64,000 bases of DNA, taken from positions 62,001 to 126,000 of the forward strand of contig NZ_WEGL01000009.1 in NCBI RefSeq assembly GCF_009604455.1, read 5' to 3'. The DNA comes from Streptomyces sp. RB17 (GTDB taxonomy: Bacteria > Actinomycetota > Actinomycetes > Streptomycetales > Streptomycetaceae). Of this stretch, positions 8,376-16,386 are shown piece by piece (position 1 is the first letter of the stretch; every line of letters starts with the position of its first letter). The notes below the pieces were generated by a model. It ran no database searches. It was not told where the DNA came from and was given only the letters and a program-made list of their open reading frames with translations. The position numbers were made by a program, and so were the translations under genes.

Positions 8376-8984
8376 TCATTCCGTGCCGTAGTACAGCCGC
8401 AGGAACTCCTCCATCGCCGCGTCCACGCCGGCGCGGTCGCCGGTGGCGAGCAGGTCGAGCAGCAGGCCGCGGACGGTGGCGAGTCCCAGCCGGGCGCGGC
8501 TCCGGGCCGTGGCGGGCTCCGTGCCCGCGGCGGTCTCGGCGGCCACGAGCGGCTCCAGCCAGTCCGTCACCAGCCCTTCGAGGACGGGGGCGGCCTCGGG
8601 GCGGCCGCGCAGCGCCTGTCCGCAGATCTCGAAGAAGAGCCGCTCCTGCCCGGCCAGCCGAGGGTCCGTCAGCTGCCGCCACAGCAGCCGGGCGACATCG
8701 GCGGGCGGGCGTCCGGGCTCCAGGTGGAGCCGGGACAGCAGCTCGCGCTGGCGCCGTTCCGACGTCCGGACGATCTCGACGAGCAGCTGTTCCTTGGACC
8801 CGAAGTAGTGGATCAGCATGCGGTGACTGACGCCGATCGCGGCGCCGAGGCGGCGCAGGCTCAGATCCGCGATGCCGTGCGCCGCGACGTGGTCGACGGC
8901 CGCGTCCACGAGGTGTGCGCGCCGGTCCTGGTCCACGCCGCTCCCGGCCTCGTCCTCGGGATGCGGGTCGCCCGTATTCGCCAC
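8376..8984 (-). CDS. TetR family transcriptional regulator
   Basis: About 202 residues from the GTG at 8984 (VANTGDPHPEDE). An N-terminal helix-turn-helix (LSLRRLGAAIGVSHRMLIHY) is followed by a ligand-binding helical domain. The frame is open up to ATG 9044, but that start would run through the operator palindromes, so the GTG is preferred. It is divergent from the SRPBCC gene, and two GTACC/GGTAC palindromes lie between, which argues for autoregulation and repression of the neighbour. Confidence 0.85.
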   Translation of the reverse strand: MANTGDPHPEDEAGSGVDQDRRAHLVDAAVDHVAAHGIADLSLRRLGAAIGVSHRMLIHYFGSKEQLLVEIVRTSERRQRELLSRLHLEPGRPPADVARLLWRQLTDPRLAGQERLFFEICGQALRGRPEAAPVLEGLVTDWLEPLVAAETAAGTEPATARSRARLGLATVRGLLLDLLATGDRAGVDAAMEEFLRLYYGTE

Positions 8985-8993
8985 GACGTGAGT

Positions 8994-9030
8994 GTACCAA
9001 TTGGTACATGGGCCATGTACCGTGTGGTAC
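8994..9030. promoter_or_regulatory. paired TetR-type operators
   Basis: GTACCAATTGGTAC (8994-9007) is a perfect 14-base palindrome. GTACC-GTGT-GGTAC (9017-9030) repeats the same arms 23 bases further on. The second ends one base before the ATG of the SRPBCC gene, so that mRNA is probably leaderless or very short-led, and repressor binding would block it directly. Confidence 0.75.
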
Positions 9031-9492
9031 ATGAAGCCGGTCACCGTGTCGATCGACGTACCGCAGACACCCGAGCAGGTCTACGACTTCCTCGATGTCA
9101 TGGCCCACCACGAGCGATTCACCGACCACTACCTGACCGACTGGCGCTACAGCGGCCCCCGCCGGGGCGTCGGATCGTGCGCCACGGTCACCGCCGCGCT
9201 GGGCGGCGTGCGGACCGACGTCACCATCGAGGTCGTCGAGGCCGAGGCGCCACGGCGGATCGTCGAACACAACGTCAGCGCGGCCGGCCGGCGCCGGGCC
9301 CGCGGCACCTACGTCATCGACCCCCTGCCCGCCGGCGGGAGCCGCGTCTCGTTCACGTACACCTGGGTGCGCGCCCCGCTGGCCGACCGGCTGCTGGCTC
9401 CCGTCGTACGGACCACCATGCGGCGCGCCAACGGCACGGTCATGCGGCGCCTGGCCACCGAGTTGGCTCGGGTGGATACCGTGCGTCCATGA
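9031..9492 (+). CDS. SRPBCC (START-like) family protein
   Basis: A 153-residue helix-grip fold protein of the polyketide-cyclase/ligand-binding type (MKPVTVSIDVPQTPEQVYDF start, then a typical strand-rich core). Such proteins bind hydrophobic ligands; no catalytic residues are recognisable. Its ATG abuts the operator, leaving no room for a Shine-Dalgarno sequence. The stop overlaps the ATG of the next gene by 4 bases, so the GNAT gene is translationally coupled to it. Confidence 0.8.
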   Translation: MKPVTVSIDVPQTPEQVYDFLDVMAHHERFTDHYLTDWRYSGPRRGVGSCATVTAALGGVRTDVTIEVVEAEAPRRIVEHNVSAAGRRRARGTYVIDPLPAGGSRVSFTYTWVRAPLADRLLAPVVRTTMRRANGTVMRRLATELARVDTVRP

Positions 9493-9947
9493 TCGAAGAG
9501 AACCCGGAGCGCGTGCGGCCGGCCGTCGCCGAGGACGTGCCGGCCGTCAAGGCCGTGACGGACGCGGCCTACCACCCCTACATCGAGCGCATCGGAGTGG
9601 TGCCGCAGCCCATGGCGGCGGACCACGCCGCGAACGTGGCCGCCGGAAGGGTGTTCGTCACCGGAGAGCCCGTCGACGGGCTGGTCGTGATCGAGGCGTT
9701 CGCCGACCATCTCTTCCTGGACAGCATCGCCGTCCGCCCCGGTGCCCACGGCACGGGCGTCGGACGGCGGCTGCTGCGTTTCGTCGACGCACGCGCGCGT
9801 GAGCTGGGCCTCGGCGAGATCAGGCTCTACACGAACGCGTTGATGTGGGAGAACCAGAAGATCTATCCGAAGTACGGATACGAGGTCGTGGAACGCCGTG
9901 TCGACGGCCCCTACGACCGCATCCACTACCGCAAGCGGCTGGCCTGA
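9489..9947 (+). CDS. GNAT family N-acetyltransferase
   Basis: A 152-residue acetyltransferase. The acetyl-CoA binding loop is visible as VRPGAHGTGVGRRLLRF, and the C-terminal WENQKIYPKYGYEVVERR matches the family's last strand (the F/YEKxGF-like signature). The acceptor is unknown. It overlaps the SRPBCC stop by 4 bases (ATGA) and so belongs to the TetR-controlled unit. Confidence 0.85.
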   Translation: MIEENPERVRPAVAEDVPAVKAVTDAAYHPYIERIGVVPQPMAADHAANVAAGRVFVTGEPVDGLVVIEAFADHLFLDSIAVRPGAHGTGVGRRLLRFVDARARELGLGEIRLYTNALMWENQKIYPKYGYEVVERRVDGPYDRIHYRKRLA

Positions 9948-9963
9948 CGGCCCGCCGGCGGGG

Positions 9964-10095
9964 TCAGTCGTCGGGCCACCAGGTGCGCGCGATGTCCTTG
10001 CGCACCTCGGGACGTTTCGCGGGGCGTTCCTCCGCCTCTTCGTGGATCCGGCGGCTGTCCGTCTTCTTCAGGGGCTTGTGCACGATGCGGCGCAT
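9964..10095 (-). CDS. small conserved-looking basic protein, 43 residues
   Basis: A short frame from ATG 10095 reads MRRIVHKPLKKTDSRRIHEE and ends in TWWPDD. A good ribosome site (GGAGG, 4 bases ahead) precedes the ATG. The peptide is strongly charged (many Arg, Lys, Glu) with a conserved-looking Trp-Trp end. It fills the gap between the GNAT and methyltransferase genes. Coding is supported by the ribosome site and the Streptomyces codon pattern. The function is unknown. Confidence 0.6.
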   Translation of the reverse strand: MRRIVHKPLKKTDSRRIHEEAEERPAKRPEVRKDIARTWWPDD

Positions 10096-10207
10096 GGCTG
10101 CCTCCTTCAGAGCCTACCGAGTTTCCGTGTCGTCACGGTGGTAGACGCTTTTGCCGAGAGTTCCTCATCGGAGCCGGGTTGTCAGTGGTGGCTGTCACTC
10201 TTGGGGC

Positions 10208-10831
10208 ATGACGAACGTGAATGACGACACGGTCGCGGCGGGCACCCCGGACCTGGACTGGGACGCCGCGGCCGGCGCCTTCGACGACGAGCCGGACCAC
10301 GGCCTGCGCGACCCCGGCATCCGCGCGGCCTGGGCGGCCCGGCTCCGCTCCTGGCTGCCCGAGCGCCCCGCCGACGTCCTCGACCTCGGCTGCGGCACCG
10401 GCAGCCTGTCGCTCCTCGCGGCCGAACAGGGACACCGGGTGACGGGCGTCGACTCGTCCCCGGCCATGGTCGAGCGGGCCCGTGCCAAGCTCGCCGGGCG
10501 CGACACCGTGATCCTGTGCGGGGAGGCGGCGACGCCGCCGGTCGGGGAACAGCGCTTCGACGTCGTCCTCGTACGGCACGTCCTGTGGACCCTGCCGGAT
10601 CCCGGCCGGGTCCTGCGGCGCTGGCGGGATCTCCTGCGCCCCGGGGGCCGTTTCGTCCTGGTCGAGGGTGTCTGGGGCGCCCCGCACCCCGTGGGCATCC
10701 CCGCCGACCGCCTCACCGCGCTCCTGGCCCCGCTGAGCCCGGACGTGCGCGTGGAGCGCCTGTCCGACGACCCGCTTTTGTGGGGGAGACCGGTGGAGGA
10801 CGAGCGGTACGCGGTGGTGGCGGTGGTGTGA
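10208..10831 (+). CDS. class I SAM-dependent methyltransferase
   Basis: A 207-residue Rossmann-fold methyltransferase. Motif I, VLDLGCGTGSLSLLA, binds SAM, followed by the acidic motif II (VTGVDSSPAMVERAR) and motif IV region (FDVVLVRHVLWTLPDP). The layout is that of the small-molecule Methyltransf_11/25 group. The start at 10208 (ATG) is preferred over an upstream in-frame ATG because the extension has poor codon usage. The gene stands alone, and the substrate is unknown. Confidence 0.85.
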   Translation: MTNVNDDTVAAGTPDLDWDAAAGAFDDEPDHGLRDPGIRAAWAARLRSWLPERPADVLDLGCGTGSLSLLAAEQGHRVTGVDSSPAMVERARAKLAGRDTVILCGEAATPPVGEQRFDVVLVRHVLWTLPDPGRVLRRWRDLLRPGGRFVLVEGVWGAPHPVGIPADRLTALLAPLSPDVRVERLSDDPLLWGRPVEDERYAVVAVV

Positions 10832-10859
10832 GGGAGGGCCGCCTCCCTGGCTGACGGCG

Positions 10860-11360
10860 TCAGGTCAGCAACCGGTCGAAGTCGCCGGTGCGGGCCAGCG
10901 TCTCCAGTTCGTCGAGGGCGGCCAGGGCGGCGGACGCGGCCTCGGGGTCCGTCTCCGTGAGGCCGCTCTCCGCGAACTCGTCCTCGTCCAGACGCCGTAC
11001 GTCGCTGCCGTCGGCGGAGCGCCACAGATCCAGGTCCAGGTCCTCCACGACCAGTTCACCGTCGGTGCGGACCGCCGGCCTGGTGATGTCGCAGTACCAG
11101 CCCTTCAGAGTGCCGTCGGCGGCGCGCACCTCCTTCACCGAGTACCAGCGGTCCCGCCAGTAGTACTCGGTGAATACGTCGCCCGCCTCGAAGCGCACGA
11201 AGCCGAAGTCGCGGACGCCGGAGCCCGCCCAGGGCGCGCGCACGGCGATGCGGGTGCCGTCGTCGCCGAGCAGCCCGGCCGGGTAACGGATCTTCGTCCG
11301 GCCCGCCTTGACCAGGACGACGTCCAGCGGGGCCGTCGGTTCAGCCGAGTTCGCGGACAT
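10860..11360 (-). CDS. DUF402 domain-containing protein
   Basis: A 166-residue protein with the DUF402/FomD-like core FTEYYWRDRWYSVKEV followed by WYCDITRP and the acidic VVEDLDLDLW strand. In characterised relatives these acidic residues bind metal in a nucleotide diphosphatase site. The gene overlaps the start-side neighbour (double GNAT) by 20 bases, so the two are one minus-strand operon. The physiological substrate is unknown. Confidence 0.8.
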   Translation of the reverse strand: MSANSAEPTAPLDVVLVKAGRTKIRYPAGLLGDDGTRIAVRAPWAGSGVRDFGFVRFEAGDVFTEYYWRDRWYSVKEVRAADGTLKGWYCDITRPAVRTDGELVVEDLDLDLWRSADGSDVRRLDEDEFAESGLTETDPEAASAALAALDELETLARTGDFDRLLT

Positions 11361-12270
11361 GGCGCACCTCCGTGGCGCAGATCTCGTATCCGAGCCACTT
11401 GTTGATCGCGATCATGGGCTCGTTGCCGGCGTCGTTGCCCGTGAAGGCCTCGGTGAGACCGGCGGCGCGAGCCCGGTACAGGGAGTGGATCTTGGCGAGC
11501 TTCGCCAGGCCACGGCCGCGGTGGGCGCGGGCGGTGCTGGTCATCGCGGTGGAGTAGCGGGCGGCGCCGTCGGTGTAGGCCACGCTGAAGGCGACCGGAC
11601 GGCCGTCGACACACGCGGCCACCGTCAGGTCGCGGTCCAGCAGCGGATGCTTCCAGTACTGCTCGACCCAGGCGTCGTAGTCCGCGTACTCGTAGTCGAT
11701 GTCACTCGGCTCGTCGCTCATCGTCTGGGCGTCCAGCTCGAACAGCGGGCGTGGGTCGTCCGCGAAGTCCGCGGCCGTTCGGAGTTCGACGTCCGGCGGG
11801 GTCCGAGGCAACGGAGGGAGGGCGGTGCCCGCGAGATCGAGGCGGAGGAAGTGGGCGGACCGGCTGTCCCGGTAGCCGTGCCGCTGCGCGAAGGCGCGGT
11901 TGGCCGGCTCGTCGAGGACCCAGCTGAGCAGCCTGGTCGCTCCCTGCGCGGCGAGGTGCTCCTCGGCGGCCCGCAGCAACAGCCCGCCGGCGCCGCGACC
12001 GGTCCGGTCCGGCCGGACGTAGATGTTCAGCAGGCCCTGGCCCGGCTCGGTGCTGTCGTAGGCCAGGTGGACCTGGGCCGTGCCGATCACCTCGCCGTCC
12101 TCCTCCGCGATCAGCGGGCGGTAGCGGGCGTCGGGCGGCATGTGGACGGCGTTGTGACGGACCGAGTCCGAGGTGAACAGGATGTACGGCAGGGCGAGAT
12201 GGCGGACCCGGGCGAAGCCCTCGGTGTCGGCCGCGGACTCGGGGCGCAGATCACGCACGATCACTGTCAT
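11341..12270 (-). CDS. double-domain GNAT N-acetyltransferase
   Basis: A 309-residue protein with two tandem GNAT folds. The N-terminal domain has YVRPDRTGRGAGGLLLRA and the C-terminal domain has HRGRGLAKLAKIHSLYRA, both acetyl-CoA loops. Tandem GNAT proteins of this type in actinomycetes often acetylate aminoglycosides, mycothiol precursors or unknown amines; no specificity is claimed here. It is the first gene of a two-gene operon with the DUF402 gene and is divergent from the GntR gene. Confidence 0.85.
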   Translation of the reverse strand: MTVIVRDLRPESAADTEGFARVRHLALPYILFTSDSVRHNAVHMPPDARYRPLIAEEDGEVIGTAQVHLAYDSTEPGQGLLNIYVRPDRTGRGAGGLLLRAAEEHLAAQGATRLLSWVLDEPANRAFAQRHGYRDSRSAHFLRLDLAGTALPPLPRTPPDVELRTAADFADDPRPLFELDAQTMSDEPSDIDYEYADYDAWVEQYWKHPLLDRDLTVAACVDGRPVAFSVAYTDGAARYSTAMTSTARAHRGRGLAKLAKIHSLYRARAAGLTEAFTGNDAGNEPMIAINKWLGYEICATEVRHVRELG

Positions 12271-12341
12271 GGAGAGGCACCGTACGGGGCCGCGTGCCGG
12301 GGATGCCTCTCATTTTCCGCCGGGTACGGGACAATCGGCCC

Positions 12342-12710
12342 GTGAGCCTGAAGATCCGCATCGATGACAGCGCGCCCCCGTACGAGCAGGTGCGGGCGCA
12401 GATTTCCGAGCAGGCGCGGTCCGGGGCACTGCCCGTGGGATACCGGCTGCCGACCGTGCGGGGGCTTGCCGAGTCCCTGGGCCTCGCGGTGAACACGGTG
12501 GCCAAGGCGTACCGGGCGCTGGAGGGCGACGGGGTGATCGAGACGCGGGGGCGCAACGGAACGTTCGTGGCTGCCGCCGGCTCGGCCGCGGAACGTGAGG
12601 CTTCCCTGGCCGCGCAGGCGTACGCCGAGCGTGTCCGGCGGCTTGGGCTCACCGAGGACGCGGCGTCGGCCGCCGCGCGGGACGCCCTGCGGGCCGCCTA
12701 TGGGGAGTAG
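12342..12710 (+). CDS. short GntR family regulator (YtrA type)
   Basis: A 122-residue regulator starting at GTG 12342. The GntR winged helix is clear (PPYEQVRAQISEQARSGALP, then LGLAVNTVAKAYRALEGDGV and RGRNGTFV). The C-terminal part is only a short helical tail, as in YtrA-type regulators that usually control ABC transporters. No transporter is adjacent. It is divergent from the GNAT/DUF402 operon, which is the nearest candidate target. Confidence 0.85.
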   Translation: MSLKIRIDDSAPPYEQVRAQISEQARSGALPVGYRLPTVRGLAESLGLAVNTVAKAYRALEGDGVIETRGRNGTFVAAAGSAAEREASLAAQAYAERVRRLGLTEDAASAAARDALRAAYGE

Positions 12711-12796
12711 GGGTCCGGTTACGGGCTTCGGCTGAGGAGCGTTCGGCACCGCCGGACAGCGCCGTCGTGGCTGAGCGCCGTCGCGGCGGAATCAGC

Positions 12797-13567
12797 TCAC
12801 CGGCGTGCCATCGGCTCCGGGGTTCTGGTCACCGTCAGCCCCGCCCGCCTCGCCGTCCTCCCGAAGGCCACCGCATCCGCCACCGCCGCACCCCCCGGAT
12901 CATTGTTGAAGTACGCGTACACGTCCTCCCCCTGCTCCCACGTCGTCGCGATGCGGTCGACCCACGTCTCCAGGGACCGCTTGCCGTAGCGGGGCCAGGG
13001 GTGGGCCCGGCCCTGGTGGAAGCGGGCGTAGCCCCAGTCGGTGGTGCGCCACAGCGGGGTGACCGGGCGGGCCAGGACGTCCGCCCAGCACAGGGCCGCG
13101 CCCCGGGCCGACAGGACGTCCCGGACCTCCCGTGTCCACCAGGAGTCGTGGCGTGGCTCGACCGCGACGCGCGTGCCGGACGGGAAGCAGGCCAGGCAGG
13201 CGTCCAGGAGCCCGGGGTCGGCGCGCAGCGTCGGGGGGAGCTGGAGGAGGACCGGGCCCAGGCGGTCGCCGAGGCCCGCCGCATGGCTCATCAGGCGGTG
13301 AACCGGTTCCTCGGGGTTCTTCAGGCGCTTGATGTGGGTCAGATAGCGGCTGGCCTTGACCGCGACCACGAAGTCCTCCGGGACCCGGTCCCGCCACGCC
13401 TCGAAGTTCTCGCGCGAGGGGAGGCGGTAGAAGGCGTTGTTGATCTCCACGGTCGCGAACAGGCGCGTGTACTCCTCCAGCCACAGCCGCGCCGGGACCC
13501 CGGCCGGATAGACGAGGTCCCGCCAGTCCTTGTACTGCCACCCGGAGGTGCCGACGAACAAGGTCAC
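12797..13567 (-). CDS. DUF72 domain-containing protein
   Basis: A 256-residue TIM-barrel-like DUF72 protein. Signature segments are VGTSGWQYKDW, FATVEINNAFYRLP, VAVKASRYLTH, LLQLPPTLRADP, VAVEPRHDSWW and YAYFNNDPGG. The family is widespread and its activity is not established. It is followed at once, on the same strand, by the upstream AAA ATPase gene (15 bases between them), so the two are probably cotranscribed. Confidence 0.88.
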   Translation of the reverse strand: MTLFVGTSGWQYKDWRDLVYPAGVPARLWLEEYTRLFATVEINNAFYRLPSRENFEAWRDRVPEDFVVAVKASRYLTHIKRLKNPEEPVHRLMSHAAGLGDRLGPVLLQLPPTLRADPGLLDACLACFPSGTRVAVEPRHDSWWTREVRDVLSARGAALCWADVLARPVTPLWRTTDWGYARFHQGRAHPWPRYGKRSLETWVDRIATTWEQGEDVYAYFNNDPGGAAVADAVAFGRTARRAGLTVTRTPEPMARR

Positions 13568-13582
13568 AGCACCATCAAAGCA

Positions 13583-14692
13583 CTACAGGTACAGGCCCGC
13601 GTCCGCGCCGTCCCGCGCCCCGGGCACCGAGGTCGGTGCCGTGCCCCGGCGCAGGGCGAACAACTCGGCCAGCGTCGCCCCGTCCCGGCCGACGGCCTCC
13701 TCCCGGTCCCGGGCCTCGCCGCCGAGCCAGTTCACCGCCTCCCGGTGGGTCAGCTTGCCCACCTCGATACGGGCCAGGCAGCGGCCGGGGCGGACCACGG
13801 CCGGGTGCAGGCGCTCCAGGTCCTCGTTGGTGGTGACGCCGACCAGGACGTTGCGGCCCTGGCCGAGCAGGCCGTCGGTGAGGTTCAGCAGCCGGGACAG
13901 GGCCTGGCCCGCCGTGTGCTTGGCCTCGCCGCGGATCAGTTCGTCGCAGTCCTCCAGCAGCAGCAGCCGCCAGCGGCCCTTGCCGGCGCTGTCCTCCTCG
14001 CCGATCGCGATGTCCATCAGATAGCCGACGTCGGAGAAGAGGCGCTCGGGGTCCAGCACGCAGTCCACCTGACACCAGTCGCGCCAGGAGCGGGCCAGCG
14101 TGCGCAGGGCGGAGGTCTTGCCGGTGCCCGGAGGGCCGTGGAGGAGGAGCAGACGGCCCGCGATGTCCTGCGGGGTCGTCTTCATCAGACGGTCCATGGC
14201 CTCCGCCACGGGTGCCGTGTAGTTGGGCCGGACCTCCTCCCAGGTGCCCGCGGAGATCTGCCGGGTGGTGCGGTGCGGGCCGCGCCTGGGGGAGACGTAC
14301 CAGAAGCCCATCGTCACGTTCTCGGGCTGGGGCTCGGGCTCGTCGGCGGCACCGTCCGTGGCCTGGTCGAGGACGTTCTTGGCCAGTTCGGCGCTGGTCG
14401 CGGTCACCGTGACGTCCGCGCCGCGGTTCCAGCGGGAGACCAGCAGGGTCCAGCCGTCGCCCTCGGCGAGGGTGGCGCTGCGGTCGTCGTCGCGGGCGGC
14501 CCGCAGCACCCGGGCGCCGTCGGGCAGCAGGGTCGCGCCGGAGCGGACGCGGTCGATGTTCGCCGCGTGCGAGTACGGCTGCTCGCCCGTCGCGAAGCGG
14601 CCGAGGAACAGCGCGTCGACGACGTCGGACGGCGAGTCGGAGTCGTCGACGTGGAGCCGGATCGGCAGAGCGTCGTGTGGGTTCGCAGACAT
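13583..14692 (-). CDS. AAA family ATPase (DUF5925-type N-terminus)
   Basis: A 369-residue ATPase from ATG 14692 (MSANPHDALPIRLHVDD). The N-terminal half is an uncharacterised domain. The C-terminal half is an AAA module with Walker A (HGPPGTGKTSALRT), Walker B (LLLLEDCDELI) and a sensor region (NVLVGVTTNEDL) followed by VRPGRCLARIEVG. Such proteins remodel or disassemble partner proteins, but no partner is evident here beyond the adjacent DUF72 gene. The longer upstream frame lies in repeat DNA and was not used. Confidence 0.82.
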   Translation of the reverse strand: MSANPHDALPIRLHVDDSDSPSDVVDALFLGRFATGEQPYSHAANIDRVRSGATLLPDGARVLRAARDDDRSATLAEGDGWTLLVSRWNRGADVTVTATSAELAKNVLDQATDGAADEPEPQPENVTMGFWYVSPRRGPHRTTRQISAGTWEEVRPNYTAPVAEAMDRLMKTTPQDIAGRLLLLHGPPGTGKTSALRTLARSWRDWCQVDCVLDPERLFSDVGYLMDIAIGEEDSAGKGRWRLLLLEDCDELIRGEAKHTAGQALSRLLNLTDGLLGQGRNVLVGVTTNEDLERLHPAVVRPGRCLARIEVGKLTHREAVNWLGGEARDREEAVGRDGATLAELFALRRGTAPTSVPGARDGADAGLYL

Positions 14693-14787
14693 GGGGCCAT
14701 GATCCGGCACGGGTGTGCTGTGCGCACGGCATTTCGCATCGGCGGAAGCGTTGTTCGTCGGCTGCGGGCCGTCCTGGGCCGGTCGCT

Positions 14788-14880
14788 CCCCCCAAGTTCT
14801 CGACTTCGCTCGAACCCGGGGGACCCCCATCGCGGCGGGGCCGCATATCGAAACAGCCCCGCGCCCCTTGCGGGGCGCTG
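14788..14880. repeat. intergenic palindromic repeats (two types fused)
   Basis: Bases 14788-14830 carry an imperfect palindrome flanked by C and G runs (CCCCCAAGTTCTCGA... to ...TCGAACCCGGGGG). Directly behind it, 14831-14880 is a copy, in reverse orientation, of the dispersed element described at 37361 and 59581 (long form, GCGGCCCCGCCGC core and GGGGCGCGGGG head). No gene is seen between 14693 and 14940. Confidence 0.7.
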
Positions 14881-14940
14881 CCCTCCGCGTGTTTCCAAGT
14901 CCTGCCCGATGCGCGGCTTCCGCCGATACTGTTGTCCCCG

Positions 14941-16359
14941 ATGGGACGTCATGGGTGGGATTCGGATACTCGGCGGTGGCGGCTCACCGCCCTGCTCGGT
15001 GTGGGCGCCGTCGCGCTGGCCCTGGCGGTGACCCTGTTCAGCACGCTGTCCGGCGGGCCGAGTACGGCCGGCACCATACGTGACGGCGACAAGGTGCACG
15101 GCACCCCCGCGAGCCCCGGCGCGAAACCGGAGCCGTACGTCGGCTGGGGCTTCACCCACACCCAGTACAGCGCCGACGAGGGCGCCGGGGCGGCCACCGC
15201 GCGGGTGGAGAAACTGCTCGGGCAGGACGCCGGGCTGGCGCAGAACCAGCACATCATGGGCTGGGGCGCCGACAACCCCGAACCGGTCAAGGGGCACTAC
15301 GACTTCGGCGCCCTCGACCGCCGTGTCGACTTCATGCGCGCCTCCGGCGGCACCCCGGTGATCACGCTGTGCTGCTCCCCGGACTGGATGAAGGGCGGCA
15401 CGGCCGGGGCCGACAACACGAACTGGAGCCGGGCCGCCCTGGAGACGGCGCCCACCCCCGACCACTACCAGGACTTCGCCGGCCTCGCCGCCACCGTGGC
15501 CCGGCGCTACCCGGACGTGAAGCACTTCATCGTCTGGAACGAGTTCAAGGGCTTCTGGAACGACGCCAAGTCCCGCTGGGACTACGAGGGTTACACGAAG
15601 ATGTACAACCTCGTGTTCCGGGCCCTGAAGAAGGTCGACAAGGACATCATGGTCGGCGGGCCGTATCTGGTGATGGACAGCGTCGACCCGCGCGACCAGG
15701 ACGCCTCCGCCACGCTGAAGGGGCCCTGGGGCGCCATGGACCAGCGGGTGCTCGACGCCTTCTCCTACTGGAACACGCACAAGGCGGGCGCCGACTTCGC
15801 CGTGGTCGACGGCTCCAGCTACACCCGCGACGACGACATGCTGCCGAACGAGTTCGCGGCCACCGACAAGCTGACGGCGGTCGGCGCGTGGGTGCGACGG
15901 CAGACCCACGGCCTGCCGCTGTGGTGGGCCGAGTACTACGTGGAGCCCGGCGACGGCAACGACGACCGCAAGGGCTGGTCCGAGTCGCACCGCGTCGCCG
16001 TCCAGGCCACCGGGATGATCGCCATGGTCAAGGGCGGCGCCGAGTCCGGCTTCTACTGGAACCCGGAGGAGAAGACGGGCACCGCCTGCGCGGGCTGCCT
16101 GTGGACGCCCACCGACGGCACGGGCGGCGGCAGGGCCCTGCCCATGTACGGCCTGGTGTCCCGGTTCGCCAAGGCGTTCCCGCCGGGGACGCGGTACGAG
16201 AACGTGTCCGTGGCGGCCGACGACGTGCCCGATGTCCGCGTCCTGGCGAGCGACAGGACCGTCCTCGTGGTCAACACGCAGAACCGGACGATCAGCGCCC
16301 AGGTCGACGGCAAGCGATTCGACATGCGGCCGTACGAGGTGAAGTGGCTCGACCGCTGA
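14941..16359 (+). CDS. membrane-anchored glycoside hydrolase (GH39-like, clan A fold)
   Basis: A 472-residue protein with an N-terminal membrane anchor or uncleaved signal (WRLTALLGVGAVALALAVTL) and an extracellular (beta/alpha)8 domain. The acid/base Glu201 is in VWNEFKG, a clan GH-A signature. Glu331 in LWWAEYYVE is the likely nucleophile. It resembles xylan beta-xylosidase-type GH39 proteins, but the true substrate is unknown. It converges on the flippase operon with only 27 bases between stops, which suggests it trims or processes the polysaccharide made by that operon. Confidence 0.75.
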   Translation: MGRHGWDSDTRRWRLTALLGVGAVALALAVTLFSTLSGGPSTAGTIRDGDKVHGTPASPGAKPEPYVGWGFTHTQYSADEGAGAATARVEKLLGQDAGLAQNQHIMGWGADNPEPVKGHYDFGALDRRVDFMRASGGTPVITLCCSPDWMKGGTAGADNTNWSRAALETAPTPDHYQDFAGLAATVARRYPDVKHFIVWNEFKGFWNDAKSRWDYEGYTKMYNLVFRALKKVDKDIMVGGPYLVMDSVDPRDQDASATLKGPWGAMDQRVLDAFSYWNTHKAGADFAVVDGSSYTRDDDMLPNEFAATDKLTAVGAWVRRQTHGLPLWWAEYYVEPGDGNDDRKGWSESHRVAVQATGMIAMVKGGAESGFYWNPEEKTGTACAGCLWTPTDGTGGGRALPMYGLVSRFAKAFPPGTRYENVSVAADDVPDVRVLASDRTVLVVNTQNRTISAQVDGKRFDMRPYEVKWLDR

Positions 16360-16386
16360 GCCACCCCACCTTCCCTCATTTCAGCG

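Noticed and set aside
14404..15990. Long antisense frame across the glycoside hydrolase gene
   Set aside because: The plus strand has the signal anchor and catalytic Glu motifs; the antisense product has low-complexity sequence only.
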